Assembly (NCBI RefSeq): GCF_032463525.1
Contig: NZ_CP135971.1
Span: 5,272,501-5,336,500, forward strand
Reading direction: 5' to 3'
Source of the DNA: Pseudomonas sp. DTU_2021_1001937_2_SI_NGA_ILE_001
GTDB taxonomy: Bacteria; Pseudomonadota; Gammaproteobacteria; Pseudomonadales; Pseudomonadaceae
Length of the DNA: 64,000 bases
Shown here: one piece after another, positions 44,245 through 59,171 of the stretch
How the letters are laid out: each line of letters begins with the position of its first letter
Position numbering within the stretch: the stretch's first letter is position 1
Notes under the pieces: generated by a model
What the model was told of the DNA's origin: nothing
What the model saw: the letters and a program-made list of their open reading frames with translations, nothing else
The model's database searches: none
Made by a program: the position numbers and the translations under genes

Positions 44245-44523
44245 TCAGCTGTTGCCGCAGCCGTTGGCCATGATCTGGTAGCTCATGACGTGCCGCTGGC
44301 CGTGGGAGTCTTCGTAGGTCATGCGCACTGGCACCACCTTGCAGACGTTGGGGGTGGGGCTGATCGAGATCACCCGGGCGATATCCGGGTGCGAGCCGTA
44401 GGTGTAGGTTTCCACGGCAGGGATGGCGGAGTCTGCCTGGCTGGCCGTTCGGGCAGCGGGTTCGTCAGCCATGACCAGTGTGCTGAAACCGCAGAGTGCC
44501 AGAACCCAGAGTGAGCGTTTCAT
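44245..44523 (-). CDS. DUF2790 small periplasmic protein
   Basis: A protein of 92 aa from MKRSLWVLAL with a signal peptide (cleavage near VMA-DE). The mature part reads ETYTYGSHPDIARVISI, CKVVPVRMTYEDSHGQ and YQIMANGCGN, matching DUF2790, a Pseudomonas-specific family of small exported proteins. Two cysteines may form a disulfide. Pseudomonads carry several paralogues, some of them stress- or copper-responsive. Function here is unknown. Confidence 0.85.
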   Translation of the reverse strand: MKRSLWVLALCGFSTLVMADEPAARTASQADSAIPAVETYTYGSHPDIARVISISPTPNVCKVVPVRMTYEDSHGQRHVMSYQIMANGCGNS

Positions 44524-44847
44524 TTTCGGACCTTCTTCAAGTGCCAAATTCAGTGTGCAAGGGGGCGCATCGACCGTTTTCAGGTCGATGGGCGAGCCTT
44601 TTTGCGTGGGGGGATGTCGCTTGGTTGCCGATTGGCGAGGCCCATTCTAGGGAGCTGACGACGGGGGATATACGAGTCATGCTGATAAGCGTCTTTGGCA
44701 AAACTGCAACAATGCGCCAGGTGGGCGCCGGGCTGCGGGCGGCGCAGGACAGGCACCGAACGGTAAGACCATCGTCGAATGGCCCCACATCCGGTAGCGG
44801 GATACAACAACGGCATACAACAACAACTATTCACCGAGGTAACCAAG

Positions 44848-46803
<1,956 letters not shown>

Positions 46804-47269
46804 TCGCCGATGCCCACGATGCCCCATCTGGCCTGGCCGGGTGGGGGGTTTTCGTCTGGCAAGCAGGATATTTATCCGTTTGTAGCCAGGCGGGCAGCAG
46901 GCCCGCCACCCGTTCCCGCAGCCCATTTGGACGTGCCGCGTCATGCAGGCCGGACGCTGTCGGGCTTGCCGTGCAGCGGGGCTTTGCGAATAATGTGCGG
47001 CTTTGCGGCGCGGATTTCTGTTTCAAATGATTTGCGCAAAGCAGCTCGCTTCAGATTTGTCAATGTGGCTTTCATGCAAAGCTAGAGCTTCTGTAACTAG
47101 TTGTCGCATTGAAGAAATATCGACTTTCGCCCTGCCGTTAAAATGCCCGCCCATTCGCAATGTCCCATGCAGTTGCTCAACATTGCGCATCGCACATCCG
47201 CTACCGCTTGGCGCATTGGGCTCTATGCTCAATCTGTCGCCCACATGATCTACCGATGGAGTTCCAGGA
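46804..47269. other. 466-bp intergenic region before the aot operon
   Basis: I see no gene here. The left half is GC-rich read-out of acsA with no clear T-tract terminator. The right half (47040-47265) is the aotJ promoter region and contains an ArgR operator candidate, listed separately. A further TGTCGC at 47235-47240, without the downstream AA, lies close to the start codon. Confidence 0.5.
47081..47122 (+). promoter_or_regulatory. Candidate ArgR operator upstream of aotJ
   Basis: TGTCGC (47102-47107), 8 bases, then AA (47116-47117) matches the Pseudomonas ArgR half-site TGTCGC-N8-AA-N5 exactly. A weaker half-site exactly 21 bases upstream (GCTAGA at 47081, AA at 47095-47096) gives the direct-repeat geometry described for this regulator. 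This predicts arginine-dependent induction of aotJQMOP-argR and argR autoregulation, as known in P. aeruginosa. Confidence 0.7.
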
Positions 47270-48046
47270 ATGAAGAAGCTAGTGCTTTTTGGCGCTTTGG
47301 CGTTGTCGATGATCGTCCAGCCGGTATTCGCCGATGAGAAACCCCTGAAGATCGGCATCGAAGCGGCCTATCCTCCGTTCGCCTCCAAGGCCGCCGACGG
47401 CAGCATCGTGGGCTTCGACTACGACATCGGTAATGCCCTGTGCGAAGAGATGAAGGTCAAATGCACCTGGGTCGAGCAGGAGTTCGATGGCCTGATCCCG
47501 GCGCTGAAGGTCCGCAAGATCGACGCCATTCTGTCGTCCATGTCCATCACCGACGACCGCAAGAAGTCCGTGGACTTCACTGGCAAGTACTACAACTCCC
47601 CGGCACGCCTGGTGCTCAAGGAAGGCGTAGCGGTCAGCGACAGCCTGGCGGAAATCTCCGGCAAGCGCATCGGCGTGCAGCGTGGCTCGATCCACGAGCG
47701 CTTCGCCCGTGAAGTGCTGGCACCCAAGGGCGCAGTGGTCACGCCCTACAGCTCGCAGAACGAAATCTACCTGGACATCACCGCCGGCCGTCTGGACGGC
47801 ACCGTCGCCGACGCCACCCTGCTGCAGGACGGCTTCCTGAAGACCGACGCCGGCAAGGGCTACGCATTCACCGGCCCGGCCTTCACCGACCCGAAATACT
47901 TCGGCGAAGGGATCGGCATTGCCGTGCGCAAGGGCGACAAGGAAAACCTCGAGCGCCTGAACGCCGCCATCGCGGCCATTCGCGCCAACGGCAAGTACAA
48001 GGCCATCCAGGACAAGTACTTCGACTTCGATATCTACGGTAAGTGA
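47270..48046 (+). CDS. aotJ: AotJ arginine/ornithine-binding periplasmic protein
   Basis: A protein of 258 aa with a signal peptide (ending near VFA-DE) and an SBP_bac_3 fold: [70 protein letters not shown] and IGVQRGS. This is the lysine/arginine/ornithine-binding type. It delivers arginine and ornithine to the AotQMP importer. Position behind acsA and before aotQ matches P. aeruginosa. GGAG lies 8 bases upstream of the ATG. A strong hairpin follows. Confidence 0.95.
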   Translation: MKKLVLFGALALSMIVQPVFADEKPLKIGIEAAYPPFASKAADGSIVGFDYDIGNALCEEMKVKCTWVEQEFDGLIPALKVRKIDAILSSMSITDDRKKSVDFTGKYYNSPARLVLKEGVAVSDSLAEISGKRIGVQRGSIHERFAREVLAPKGAVVTPYSSQNEIYLDITAGRLDGTVADATLLQDGFLKTDAGKGYAFTGPAFTDPKYFGEGIGIAVRKGDKENLERLNAAIAAIRANGKYKAIQDKYFDFDIYGK

Positions 48047-48083
48047 TACCGGCGGCAAGCAAAGCCGTAATGGCTGCTGTCGA

Positions 48084-48124
48084 AATGGCGCAACACGGGA
48101 AAATCCCGGTTTGCGCCATTTTTT
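48084..48124 (+). terminator. Terminator-like hairpin (attenuator) between aotJ and aotQ
   Basis: AATGGCGCAA (48084-48093) and TTGCGCCATT (48111-48120) form a perfect 10-bp outer stem. CGGGA/TCCCG (48096-48100, 48104-48108) forms an inner 5-bp stem with a 3-base loop, followed by a T-run to 48124. Placed inside an operon, it should give partial termination and raise binding protein over permease. Confidence 0.88.
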
Positions 48125-48150
48125 ATCTGCCTGTTTGAGGACCACTGAAC

Positions 48151-48840
48151 ATGTTGAATGGCTACGGGGCCGTGATCCTCGAAGGCACCTGGCTGACGCT
48201 GCAGCTGGCATTGTCGTCGATGGCCCTGGCAATCGTCCTGGGCCTGCTTGGCGTGGCAATTCGCCTGTCGCCCCTGCGCTGGCTGGCCTGGCTGGGCGAC
48301 CTGTACAGCACCGTGGTGCGCGGAATTCCCGACCTGGTGCTGATCCTGCTGATCTTCTATGGCGGCCAGGACCTGATCAACCGCATCGCGCCGCTGCTGG
48401 GCTTCGATGACTACATCGACCTCGACCCGATGGCGTCGGGCATCTTCACCCTCGGCTTCATCTTCGGCGCTTATCTGTCGGAAACCTTCCGCGGCGCGTT
48501 CATGGGGATTCCCAAGGGCCAGGCCGAGGCCGGCATGGCCTACGGCATGAGCCGTTTCCAGGTGTTCTGGCGCATCCAGGTGCCGCAGATGATCCGCCTG
48601 GCGATTCCCGGCTTCACCAACAACTGGCTGGTGCTGACCAAGGCCACCGCGCTGATCTCGGTGGTCGGCCTGCAGGACATGATGTTCAAGGCCAAGCAGG
48701 CGGCGGACGCGACCCGTGAACCGTTCACCTTCTACCTGGCGGTGGCGGCACTGTACCTGCTGATTACCAGCGTCTCGATGCTGGCGCTGCGCTGGCTGGA
48801 AAAACGCTACACCGTGGGTGTGAGGGCGGCCGAGCTATGA
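48151..48840 (+). CDS. aotQ: AotQ arginine/ornithine ABC permease
   Basis: A protein of 229 aa with about five membrane helices and the HisQ/HisM family features LIFYGGQDLINRIAP, FRGAFMGIPKGQAEAGMAYGMSRFQVFWRIQVPQ (EAA loop that contacts the ATPase) and NNWLVLTKATALISVVGLQDM. It forms the inner-membrane channel with AotM. The stop overlaps the aotM start by ATGA. Confidence 0.94.
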   Translation: MLNGYGAVILEGTWLTLQLALSSMALAIVLGLLGVAIRLSPLRWLAWLGDLYSTVVRGIPDLVLILLIFYGGQDLINRIAPLLGFDDYIDLDPMASGIFTLGFIFGAYLSETFRGAFMGIPKGQAEAGMAYGMSRFQVFWRIQVPQMIRLAIPGFTNNWLVLTKATALISVVGLQDMMFKAKQAADATREPFTFYLAVAALYLLITSVSMLALRWLEKRYTVGVRAAEL

Positions 48841-49535
48841 TTTTCGATTACAACGTGGTCTGGGACAGCCTGCCGCTGTACTTCAGCGGCCTGCTGACCA
48901 CCCTCAAGCTGCTGGGCATTGCGCTGTTCTTCGGCCTGCTGGCGGCCCTGCCGCTGGGTATCATGCGCGTCTCCAGGAACCGCTGGGTCAACCTGCCGGC
49001 CTGGCTGTACACCTACGTGATTCGCGGCACGCCGATGCTGGTGCAGCTGTTCCTGATCTACTACGGCCTGGCGCAGTTCGCCGTAGTGCGCGAGAGCTTC
49101 CTGTGGCCCTGGTTGTCCAGCGCGACGTTTTGCGCCTGCCTGGCGTTCGCCATCAATACCAGCGCCTACACCGCCGAAATCATCGCCGGCAGCCTCAAGG
49201 CCACCCCGGCGGGGGAGATCGAGGCGGCGCGGGCCATGGGCATGTCGCCAGTGACCTTGTACCGGCGCATCCTGCTACCCTCGGCGTTGCGTCGTGCGCT
49301 GCCGCAATACAGCAATGAAGTGATCATGATGCTGCAGACCACCAGCCTGGCCTCCATCGTCACCCTGATCGACATCACCGGCGCGGCGCGTACCGTCAAT
49401 GCCCAGTACTACCTGCCTTTCGAGGCCTATATCACCGCAGGCGTCTTCTATCTGTGCCTGACTTTCATTCTCGTGCGGCTGTTCAGGTTGGCTGAACGCC
49501 GCTGGTTGGGGTATCTGGCCCCGAGGAAGGTCTGA
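48837..49535 (+). CDS. aotM: AotM arginine/ornithine ABC permease
   Basis: A protein of 232 aa and HisM-type permease: TYVIRGTPMLVQLFLIYYGLAQF, the EAA-loop stretch GSLKATPAGEIEAARAMGMS, YRRILLPSALRRALPQYSNEVIMMLQTTSLAS. It pairs with AotQ, overlapping it by 4 bases, and ends 1 base before aotO. Cytoplasmic-membrane location. Confidence 0.94.
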   Translation: MIFDYNVVWDSLPLYFSGLLTTLKLLGIALFFGLLAALPLGIMRVSRNRWVNLPAWLYTYVIRGTPMLVQLFLIYYGLAQFAVVRESFLWPWLSSATFCACLAFAINTSAYTAEIIAGSLKATPAGEIEAARAMGMSPVTLYRRILLPSALRRALPQYSNEVIMMLQTTSLASIVTLIDITGAARTVNAQYYLPFEAYITAGVFYLCLTFILVRLFRLAERRWLGYLAPRKV

Positions 49536-49536
49536 C

Positions 49537-50649
49537 ATGCAACGTATCGATCATTCATTGCCCTGGAGCAGCCTGGGCACTTCGCGCCAGCTTTCGGTCT
49601 TCCGTTTCGGTGCCGGCGAGCGCAAGGCCTACATCCAGGCCAGCCTGCACGCCGATGAACTGCCGGGCATGCGCACCGCCTGGGAACTCAAGCAGCGCCT
49701 GGCGCAACTGGAGGCCCAGGGCGCGCTCAAGGGCACCGTCGAGCTGGTGCCGGTGGCCAACCCGCTGGGCCTGGGCCAACTGCTGCAAGGCGCGCACCAG
49801 GGGCGCTTCGAATTCGCCAGTGGGCGCAACTTCAACCGGGACTTCTTCGAGCTGAGCGAGCCGGTGGCGGCGCAGGTCGAGGGGCGCCTGGGCGACGACC
49901 CACGGGCCAATGTGCAGTTGATTCGCCAGGCCATGCGCGACGCGCTGGCCGCGCTGCCGGCCGCGCAAAGCGAGCTGGAAGGCTTGCAGCGCCTGCTGAT
50001 CACCCATGCCTGCGATGCCGACGTGGTGCTCGACCTGCACTGTGACGCCGAAGCGGCGCTGCACATGTACGCCTTGCCGCAGCATTGGCCGCAGTGGCGC
50101 TCGCTGGCCGCCCACATGGGCATGAAGGTCGCGCTGCTGGCCGAGGACTCCGGCGGCAGTTCATTCGACGAAGCCTGCTCGCTGCCGTGGCTGCGCCTGT
50201 CGCGGATCTTCCCACAGGCGCAGATTCCGCTGGCCTGCCTGGCCACCACCCTGGAACTGGGCGGCCAGGCCGACACCCGCCGCGAGCAGGTGCAGGCGCA
50301 CGCCGACGGCATCCTGGCGTTCCTTGCCGAGCAGGGCTTCATCGAAGGCGCCTGGCCACAGGCTGCCGGCCAGGCGTGCGAGGGCATGCCGTTCGAGGGT
50401 ACCGAGCTGTTCTATGCACCGCATCCGGGCGTGGTGAGCTTCCTGCGTCAGCCGGGGGTATGGGTCGAGGAGGGCGAGCCGCTGTTCGAGGTCATCGACC
50501 CGTTGTCCGACCAGGCCAGCACCGTCTGTTCGACCACCGCTGGCGTGCTGTTCGCCGTCGAGCGGCTTCGCTACGCACAACCCGGTTTCTGGCTGGCCAA
50601 GGTGGCGGGGCGCACGGCGCGACGCCAGGGGCGCCTGCTCAGTGACTGA
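49537..50649 (+). CDS. aotO: AotO, succinylglutamate desuccinylase/aspartoacylase-family protein
   Basis: A protein of 370 aa of the AstE/AspA zinc-carboxypeptidase superfamily. Zinc-site motifs are visible: SLHADELPGMRTAWEL (H-x-x-E) and VVLDLHCDAEAALHMYA. A C-terminal biotinyl/lipoyl-like beta domain contains PGVVSFLRQPGVWVEEGEPLFEVIDPLSD. It is encoded inside the arginine transporter operon between aotM and aotP, as in P. aeruginosa, where it is reported dispensable for transport. The substrate is unknown; it may deacylate an amino acid derivative. Confidence 0.92.
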   Translation: MQRIDHSLPWSSLGTSRQLSVFRFGAGERKAYIQASLHADELPGMRTAWELKQRLAQLEAQGALKGTVELVPVANPLGLGQLLQGAHQGRFEFASGRNFNRDFFELSEPVAAQVEGRLGDDPRANVQLIRQAMRDALAALPAAQSELEGLQRLLITHACDADVVLDLHCDAEAALHMYALPQHWPQWRSLAAHMGMKVALLAEDSGGSSFDEACSLPWLRLSRIFPQAQIPLACLATTLELGGQADTRREQVQAHADGILAFLAEQGFIEGAWPQAAGQACEGMPFEGTELFYAPHPGVVSFLRQPGVWVEEGEPLFEVIDPLSDQASTVCSTTAGVLFAVERLRYAQPGFWLAKVAGRTARRQGRLLSD

Positions 50650-50671
50650 CCGCTCTTTTCGGGAAAACCAG

Positions 50672-51436
50672 ATGAACAAACTGCAAGTCCAGGATCTGCA
50701 CAAGCGCTACGGCACCCACGAGGTGCTCAAGGGTGTGTCCCTGACCGCCCGGGCCGGTGATGTCATCAGCATCATCGGCTCCAGCGGCTCGGGCAAGAGC
50801 ACCTTCCTGCGCTGCATCAACCTGCTCGAACAGCCGCACGCCGGCAAGATCCTGCTCAACGACGAGGAGCTGCGCCTGGTGCCGGGCAAGGACGGCGCCC
50901 TGCGCGCCGCTGACCCCAAGCAGTTGCAGCGCATGCGCTCGCGGCTGTCGATGGTGTTCCAGCACTTCAACCTGTGGGCGCACATGACCGCCCTGGAGAA
51001 CGTCATCGAGGCGCCGATCCAGGTGTTGAGGGTGTCGCGCAAGGAGGCGATCGAGCGCGCCGAGCACTATCTGGCGCGGGTGGGCGTAGCGCATCGCAAG
51101 GACGCCTACCCGGGGCACATGTCCGGTGGCGAGCAGCAGCGCGTGGCCATCGCCCGTGCCTTGGCCATGGAGCCGGAGGTGATGCTGTTCGACGAGCCGA
51201 CCTCGGCGCTGGATCCGGAGCTGGTCGGTGACGTGCTCAAGGTCATGCAGAGCCTGGCCCAGGAAGGCCGCACCATGGTGGTGGTCACCCATGAGATGGG
51301 CTTTGCCCGCGAGGTGTCCAACCAGTTGGTGTTCCTGCACCAGGGGCTGGTTCAGGAGCAGGGCGACCCCCGCGAGGTGCTGGCCAACCCCAGTTCCGAG
51401 CGCCTGCGCCAGTTCCTGTCGGGCAGTCTCAAGTAG
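50672..51436 (+). CDS. aotP: AotP arginine/ornithine ABC transporter ATPase
   Basis: A protein of 254 aa with the HisP-type ATPase motifs: Walker [11 protein letters not shown]-loop VFQHFNLW, signature [17 protein letters not shown], Walker [16 protein letters not shown] and the H-loop [12 protein letters not shown]. It powers AotQM. The start at MNKLQVQD (50672) is preferred over an in-frame ATG at 50642, which overlaps the aotO end. Confidence 0.96.
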   Translation: MNKLQVQDLHKRYGTHEVLKGVSLTARAGDVISIIGSSGSGKSTFLRCINLLEQPHAGKILLNDEELRLVPGKDGALRAADPKQLQRMRSRLSMVFQHFNLWAHMTALENVIEAPIQVLRVSRKEAIERAEHYLARVGVAHRKDAYPGHMSGGEQQRVAIARALAMEPEVMLFDEPTSALDPELVGDVLKVMQSLAQEGRTMVVVTHEMGFAREVSNQLVFLHQGLVQEQGDPREVLANPSSERLRQFLSGSLK

Positions 51437-51570
51437 TACCGCCCTGTGAAGGTGCTTTTTGCCGTTGAACAAGGCATGCTGCGTCAGGCCCGCGGGGCCG
51501 GCAGCGTCAGCGGGTGTGCCGCCAGCCAAGGTGGCTGTGGGTGCGGGTCTTATCAGTACTGGATGTCCGA

Positions 51571-52563
51571 ATGACTGCCCATCGAATAGGTTTTCTCGTC
51601 TGGCCCGGCACCAGGGCCCTTACGCTGGCCCTGGCCGAGGAAGCCTTGAGCGTGGCCCAGAGGGTCCACCCCGAAGTGCGCTACGAAGCCGTGTTCCTGC
51701 AGGCCGAGGCGGCCGGCGCGGTGGCCGAGGAGGGCTGGCGCCTGCCGGGCGAGCCCTGGTCGCCTGCCGCGCTCGAGGGGCTGGGCAAGCTGTTTCTGCT
51801 GGCCGACGAGCCACCGGCGCCGGTTTCTGCCAGCCTGGGCAGCGCGCTCAAGTTCCTGGTGCGCAGCGGCTGCATGATTGGCGGCCTGTCGGCCGGGGTC
51901 TACCCGCTGGCGCAGCTGGGCCTGCTCGACGGCTACCGCGTGGCGGTGCACTGGCGCTGGCAGGATGATTTCAGCGAGCGCTTCCCCAAGGCCATCGCCA
52001 CCAGCCACCTGTTCGACTGGGATCGCGACCGCCTTACGGCCTGTGGCGGCCTGTCGGTACTCGACCTGCTGCTGGCGGTGCTGTCCCGCGACCACGGCGC
52101 GGAACTGGCCGGTGCGGTGTCCGAAGAGCTGGTGGTCGAGCGCATTCGCGAAGGCGGCGAGCGCCAGCGCATTCCGTTGCAGAATCGCCTGGGGTCCAGC
52201 CACCCGAAGCTGACCCAGGCCGTGCTGCTGATGGAGGCGAACATCGAAGAACCGCTGACCACCGACGAGATCGCCCAGCATGTCTGCGTATCGCGCCGCC
52301 AGCTGGAGCGCATCTTCAAGCAGTACCTGAACCGCGTGCCCAGCCAGTATTACCTGGAGTTGCGCCTCAACAAGGCGCGGCAGATGCTGATGCAGACCAG
52401 CAAGTCGATCATCCAGATCGGCCTGTCGTGCGGCTTCTCGTCCGGCCCGCATTTTTCCAGCGCGTATCGCAACTTCTTTGGCGCCACCCCGCGCGAAGAC
52501 CGCAACCAGCGACGCAGTAACAGCCCGTTCGAACTGTCCTCGGTGCCCGCTGAGCGCGGTTGA
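51571..52563 (+). CDS. argR: ArgR, arginine-responsive AraC/GlxA-type regulator
   Basis: A protein of 330 aa. The N-terminal DJ-1/PfpI-like domain (MTAHRIGFLVWPGTRALTLALAEEAL, GGLSAGVYPLAQLGLLDGY) senses arginine. The C-terminal AraC DNA-binding domain (ITDEIAQHVCVSRRQLERIF-type, then IIQIGLSCGFSSGPHFSSAYRNFFGATP) binds TGTCGC-type direct repeats. In P. aeruginosa ArgR activates aot and aru and represses arginine synthesis. It is the last gene of the aot operon; the frame upstream of 51571 is not conserved-looking. Confidence 0.96.
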   Translation: MTAHRIGFLVWPGTRALTLALAEEALSVAQRVHPEVRYEAVFLQAEAAGAVAEEGWRLPGEPWSPAALEGLGKLFLLADEPPAPVSASLGSALKFLVRSGCMIGGLSAGVYPLAQLGLLDGYRVAVHWRWQDDFSERFPKAIATSHLFDWDRDRLTACGGLSVLDLLLAVLSRDHGAELAGAVSEELVVERIREGGERQRIPLQNRLGSSHPKLTQAVLLMEANIEEPLTTDEIAQHVCVSRRQLERIFKQYLNRVPSQYYLELRLNKARQMLMQTSKSIIQIGLSCGFSSGPHFSSAYRNFFGATPREDRNQRRSNSPFELSSVPAERG

Positions 52564-52681
52564 GCGCAACGGCAAGCCATAAGCCGCAGGTTGCAGGCAG
52601 GGATTGGCGCTCGTCGCCAGACTTCTTGCAGCTTGCAGCGCAAGCCCTGGCTGTTTTCAATTACCGGTTTGTGAAGCAATA

Positions 52682-52702
52682 TGTCGCCTCTCTGAAAAAC
52701 GG
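52682..52702 (+). promoter_or_regulatory. Additional ArgR half-site (TGTCGC-N8-AA-N5)
   Basis: This is a perfect consensus half-site (TGTCGC at 52682, AA at 52696-52697) located 52 bases upstream of the perfect half-site of the main aruC operator. The position 21 bases upstream of it (52661) matches only poorly. It may extend ArgR occupancy at the aru promoter. Confidence 0.55.
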
Positions 52703-52712
52703 CCTGCGCTAC

Positions 52713-54048
<1,336 letters not shown>

Positions 54049-54057
54049 TCCAGACCG

Positions 54058-54125
54058 CCGCGACCTGCCAGCTTCTGGCCGGTCGCGGTGCCCGTTTCCA
54101 CTGCATGCCGGCTGTCGGCGTGCAG
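54058..54125 (+). other. Two tandem stem-loops between aruC and aruF
   Basis: Stem 1: CCGCGACC (54058-54065) pairs with GGTCGCGG (54081-54088), with an inner GCCA/TGGC. Stem 2: CTGCATGCCG (54101-54110) pairs with CGGCGTGCAG (54116-54125) with one G-U and a 5-base loop. Neither is followed by a T-run, so they are more likely mRNA-processing or stabilising elements than terminators. Confidence 0.6.
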
Positions 54126-54158
54126 CCCTGACCGCGACACACGCTAAGGAGTGACGCC

Positions 54159-55184
54159 ATGCTGGTGATGCGCCCTGCGCAAATGGCCGACCTGGCCGAG
54201 GTCCAGCGCCTCGCCGCCGACAGCCCGATCGGTGTCACCTCCCTGCCTGACGATGCAGGCCGCCTGGGTGACAAGATCGCCGCATCGGAGTCGTCCTTCG
54301 CCGCCGAAGTCAGCTTCAACGGTGAAGAAACCTATTTCTTCGTGCTGGAAGACAGCGAGACCGGGCGCCTGGTCGGTTGCTCCGGCATCGTCGCTTCGGC
54401 CGGGTATTCCGAGCCGTTCTACAGCTTTCGCAACGAGACCTTCGTCCACGCCTCCCGTGAACTGAAGATCCACAACAAGACCCACGTCCTGTCGCTGTGC
54501 CACGACCTGACGGGCAACAGCCTGCTGACCAGTTTCTATGTGATTCCCGAACTGGTCGGCACCGCCTGGTCGGAACTCAACTCCCGCGGGCGCCTGCTGT
54601 TCATCGCCAACCACCCGGAGCGCTTCGCCGATTCGCTGGTTACCGAGATCGTCGGCTACAGCGACGAGCATGGCGACTCGCCGTTCTGGGACTCCATCGG
54701 CCGGCACTTCTTCAATCTGAACTACGCCGACGCCGAACGCCTTTGCGGCCTGAAGAGCCGAACCTTCCTGGCCGAGCTGATGCCGCATTACCCCATTTAC
54801 GTGCCGTTGCTGTCCGACGACGCGCAAGAGGCCATGGGGCAGGTGCACCCGCGTGCGCAGATCACCTTCGACATTCTCATGCGCGAAGGCTTCGAAACCG
54901 ATCACTACATCGACATTTTCGACGGTGGACCGACCCTGCATGCGCGGGTCTCGGGCATTCGTTCCATTGCCCAGAGCCGCCTGGTGCCGGTGAAGATCCA
55001 GGCGGGTGAGGACGTACCGCGTGGCGGGCGCCTGTATCTGGTGGCCAATGACTTGCTGCAGGATTACCGTGCCGTGCTGCTGGAGCTGGACTGGGCGCCG
55101 GGTCGTCCGGTCACTCTCACCCAGGCAGCAGCGCTGGCCCTGGGGGTCGGGGAAGGCGCCAGTGTGCGCATCGTTTCGGTCTGA
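54159..55184 (+). CDS. aruF: AruF arginine/ornithine N-succinyltransferase alpha subunit
   Basis: A protein of 341 aa. It has the AstA fold: LVMRPAQMADLAEVQRLA, FFVLEDSETGRLVGCSGI, YSFRNETFVHASRELKIHNK, LCHDLTGNSLLTSF, FWDSIGRHFFNLNYADAERL. With AruG it forms the heteromeric enzyme that succinylates arginine and ornithine with succinyl-CoA, the first step of the AST pathway. AAGGAGTG precedes the ATG. Confidence 0.95.
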   Translation: MLVMRPAQMADLAEVQRLAADSPIGVTSLPDDAGRLGDKIAASESSFAAEVSFNGEETYFFVLEDSETGRLVGCSGIVASAGYSEPFYSFRNETFVHASRELKIHNKTHVLSLCHDLTGNSLLTSFYVIPELVGTAWSELNSRGRLLFIANHPERFADSLVTEIVGYSDEHGDSPFWDSIGRHFFNLNYADAERLCGLKSRTFLAELMPHYPIYVPLLSDDAQEAMGQVHPRAQITFDILMREGFETDHYIDIFDGGPTLHARVSGIRSIAQSRLVPVKIQAGEDVPRGGRLYLVANDLLQDYRAVLLELDWAPGRPVTLTQAAALALGVGEGASVRIVSV

Positions 55185-55238
55185 CGGCCCAGGTCGCCAG
55201 GTTAGCCGGGCCCGCAGAGGGTCCGTTGAGGAGAAGAG

Positions 55239-57721
<2,483 letters not shown>

Positions 57722-57768
57722 GCCAGGCGTGTTGCAGCATAAGAAAACAGAGCCGTGGAGCCGTGCCG

Positions 57769-59115
57769 ATGAAAACCCGTGAAGTCAATTTTGACGGCCT
57801 GGTAGGCCCGACCCACAACTATGGCGGCTTGTCCTACGGCAACGTCGCTTCGCAGAACAACGGCCAGCTCAGCTCCAACCCGCGCGAGGCTGCCTTGCAG
57901 GGCCTGGCGAAGATGAAGGCGCTGATGGACCTGGGCTTCACCCAGGGGGTCATCGCCCCACAGGAGCGCCCGGACGTCGCCAGCCTGCGCCGTCTGGGCT
58001 TTACCGGCAGCGACGCGCAGGTCATCGAGAAGGCGGCGCGCCAAGACATGCCGCTGCTGGCTGCCAGTTGCTCGGCTTCCAGCATGTGGGTGGCCAATGC
58101 CGCGACGGTCAGCCCCAGTGCCGACACCGGCGATGGCCGCGTGCATTTCACGGCCGCCAATCTCAACTGCAAGTACCACCGCAGCCTGGAGCACCCCACG
58201 ACCAGCCGCCTGTTGCAGACGATGTTCAGTGACCCCCGTCACTTTGCCCATCACCCGGCATTGCCGGACGTCGCGCAGTTCGGTGACGAGGGCGCGGCGA
58301 ACCACAGCCGCCTGTGCCGGGATCATGGCCAGCCGGGGGTGGAGTTCTTCGTCTACGGTCGCAGCGCCTTCGACACCCGCTATCCGGCCCCGCAGCGCTA
58401 CCCGGCGCGCCAGACCCTGGAGGCCTCTCGCGCCGTGGCCCGCCTGCATGGCCTGAGCGACGACCGCGTAGTGTTCGCCCAGCAGAATCCGGCGGTGATC
58501 GACCAGGGGGTGTTCCACAACGACGTGATCGCCGTGGCCAACGCCCAGGTGCTGTTCCACCATGAAGACGCCTTCCTCAATGGGCCGGCGGTGCTGGGCG
58601 AGTTGCAGGACAAGCTGGCGCGGGTCGGCGCCAGCCTGCAGGCCATCGCCGTGCCGCGCGCCGAGGTTGGCGTCGAGGATGCGGTGCGCTCGTACCTGTT
58701 CAACAGCCAGCTACTCAGCCGTGACGACGGCTCCATGCTGCTGGTGGTGCCGCAGGAGTGCCAGGCCAACCAGAAGGTCTGGTGTTACCTGCAGGGCCTG
58801 CTGGCCAGCGGCGGGCCGATTCGTCAGGTACGGGTTTTCGATCTCAAGCAGAGCATGCGCAACGGGGGTGGCCCGGCCTGCCTGCGCCTGCGCGTGGCCC
58901 TCACCGAGGCGGAGCTGGCGGCAGTCAACCCGGCGGTGCTGCTTGACGATGCGCTCTACCAGGCGCTCACCGGTTGGGTGGTTCGGCATTACCGCGACCG
59001 CATGCATGAAGAGGACCTGGCCGACCCGCAATTGCTCATCGAATGCCGCACGGCATTGGACGAGCTGACGCAAATCCTTAAACTGGGCGCCGTTTATCCG
59101 TTTCAAACAGACTGA
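57769..59115 (+). CDS. aruB: AruB N2-succinylarginine dihydrolase
   Basis: A protein of 448 aa, as expected for AstB. Landmarks are [91 protein letters not shown] and [14 protein letters not shown] with the active Cys. It converts succinylarginine to succinylornithine, releasing two ammonia and CO2. The start at MKTREVNF is clear; the upstream frame overlaps aruD. Confidence 0.96.
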   Translation: MKTREVNFDGLVGPTHNYGGLSYGNVASQNNGQLSSNPREAALQGLAKMKALMDLGFTQGVIAPQERPDVASLRRLGFTGSDAQVIEKAARQDMPLLAASCSASSMWVANAATVSPSADTGDGRVHFTAANLNCKYHRSLEHPTTSRLLQTMFSDPRHFAHHPALPDVAQFGDEGAANHSRLCRDHGQPGVEFFVYGRSAFDTRYPAPQRYPARQTLEASRAVARLHGLSDDRVVFAQQNPAVIDQGVFHNDVIAVANAQVLFHHEDAFLNGPAVLGELQDKLARVGASLQAIAVPRAEVGVEDAVRSYLFNSQLLSRDDGSMLLVVPQECQANQKVWCYLQGLLASGGPIRQVRVFDLKQSMRNGGGPACLRLRVALTEAELAAVNPAVLLDDALYQALTGWVVRHYRDRMHEEDLADPQLLIECRTALDELTQILKLGAVYPFQTD

Positions 59116-59171
59116 CCTTCGCGGCGCAGCTGGCTGCGCCCGCCTTATCAAAATGCCTGGAGCACCGGAAC

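Noticed and set aside
46930..47040. Sigma-54-like promoter before aotJ (GCAGCGGGGCTTTGCG)
   Set aside because: The GG/GC spacing does not fit the -24/-12 rule, and ArgR half-sites explain control of the operon better.
59123..59140. 7-bp hairpin GGCGCAG-CTGG-CTGCGCC after aruB
   Set aside because: Short stem without a T-run and downstream genes of the same pathway follow on the same strand, so I did not call it a terminator.
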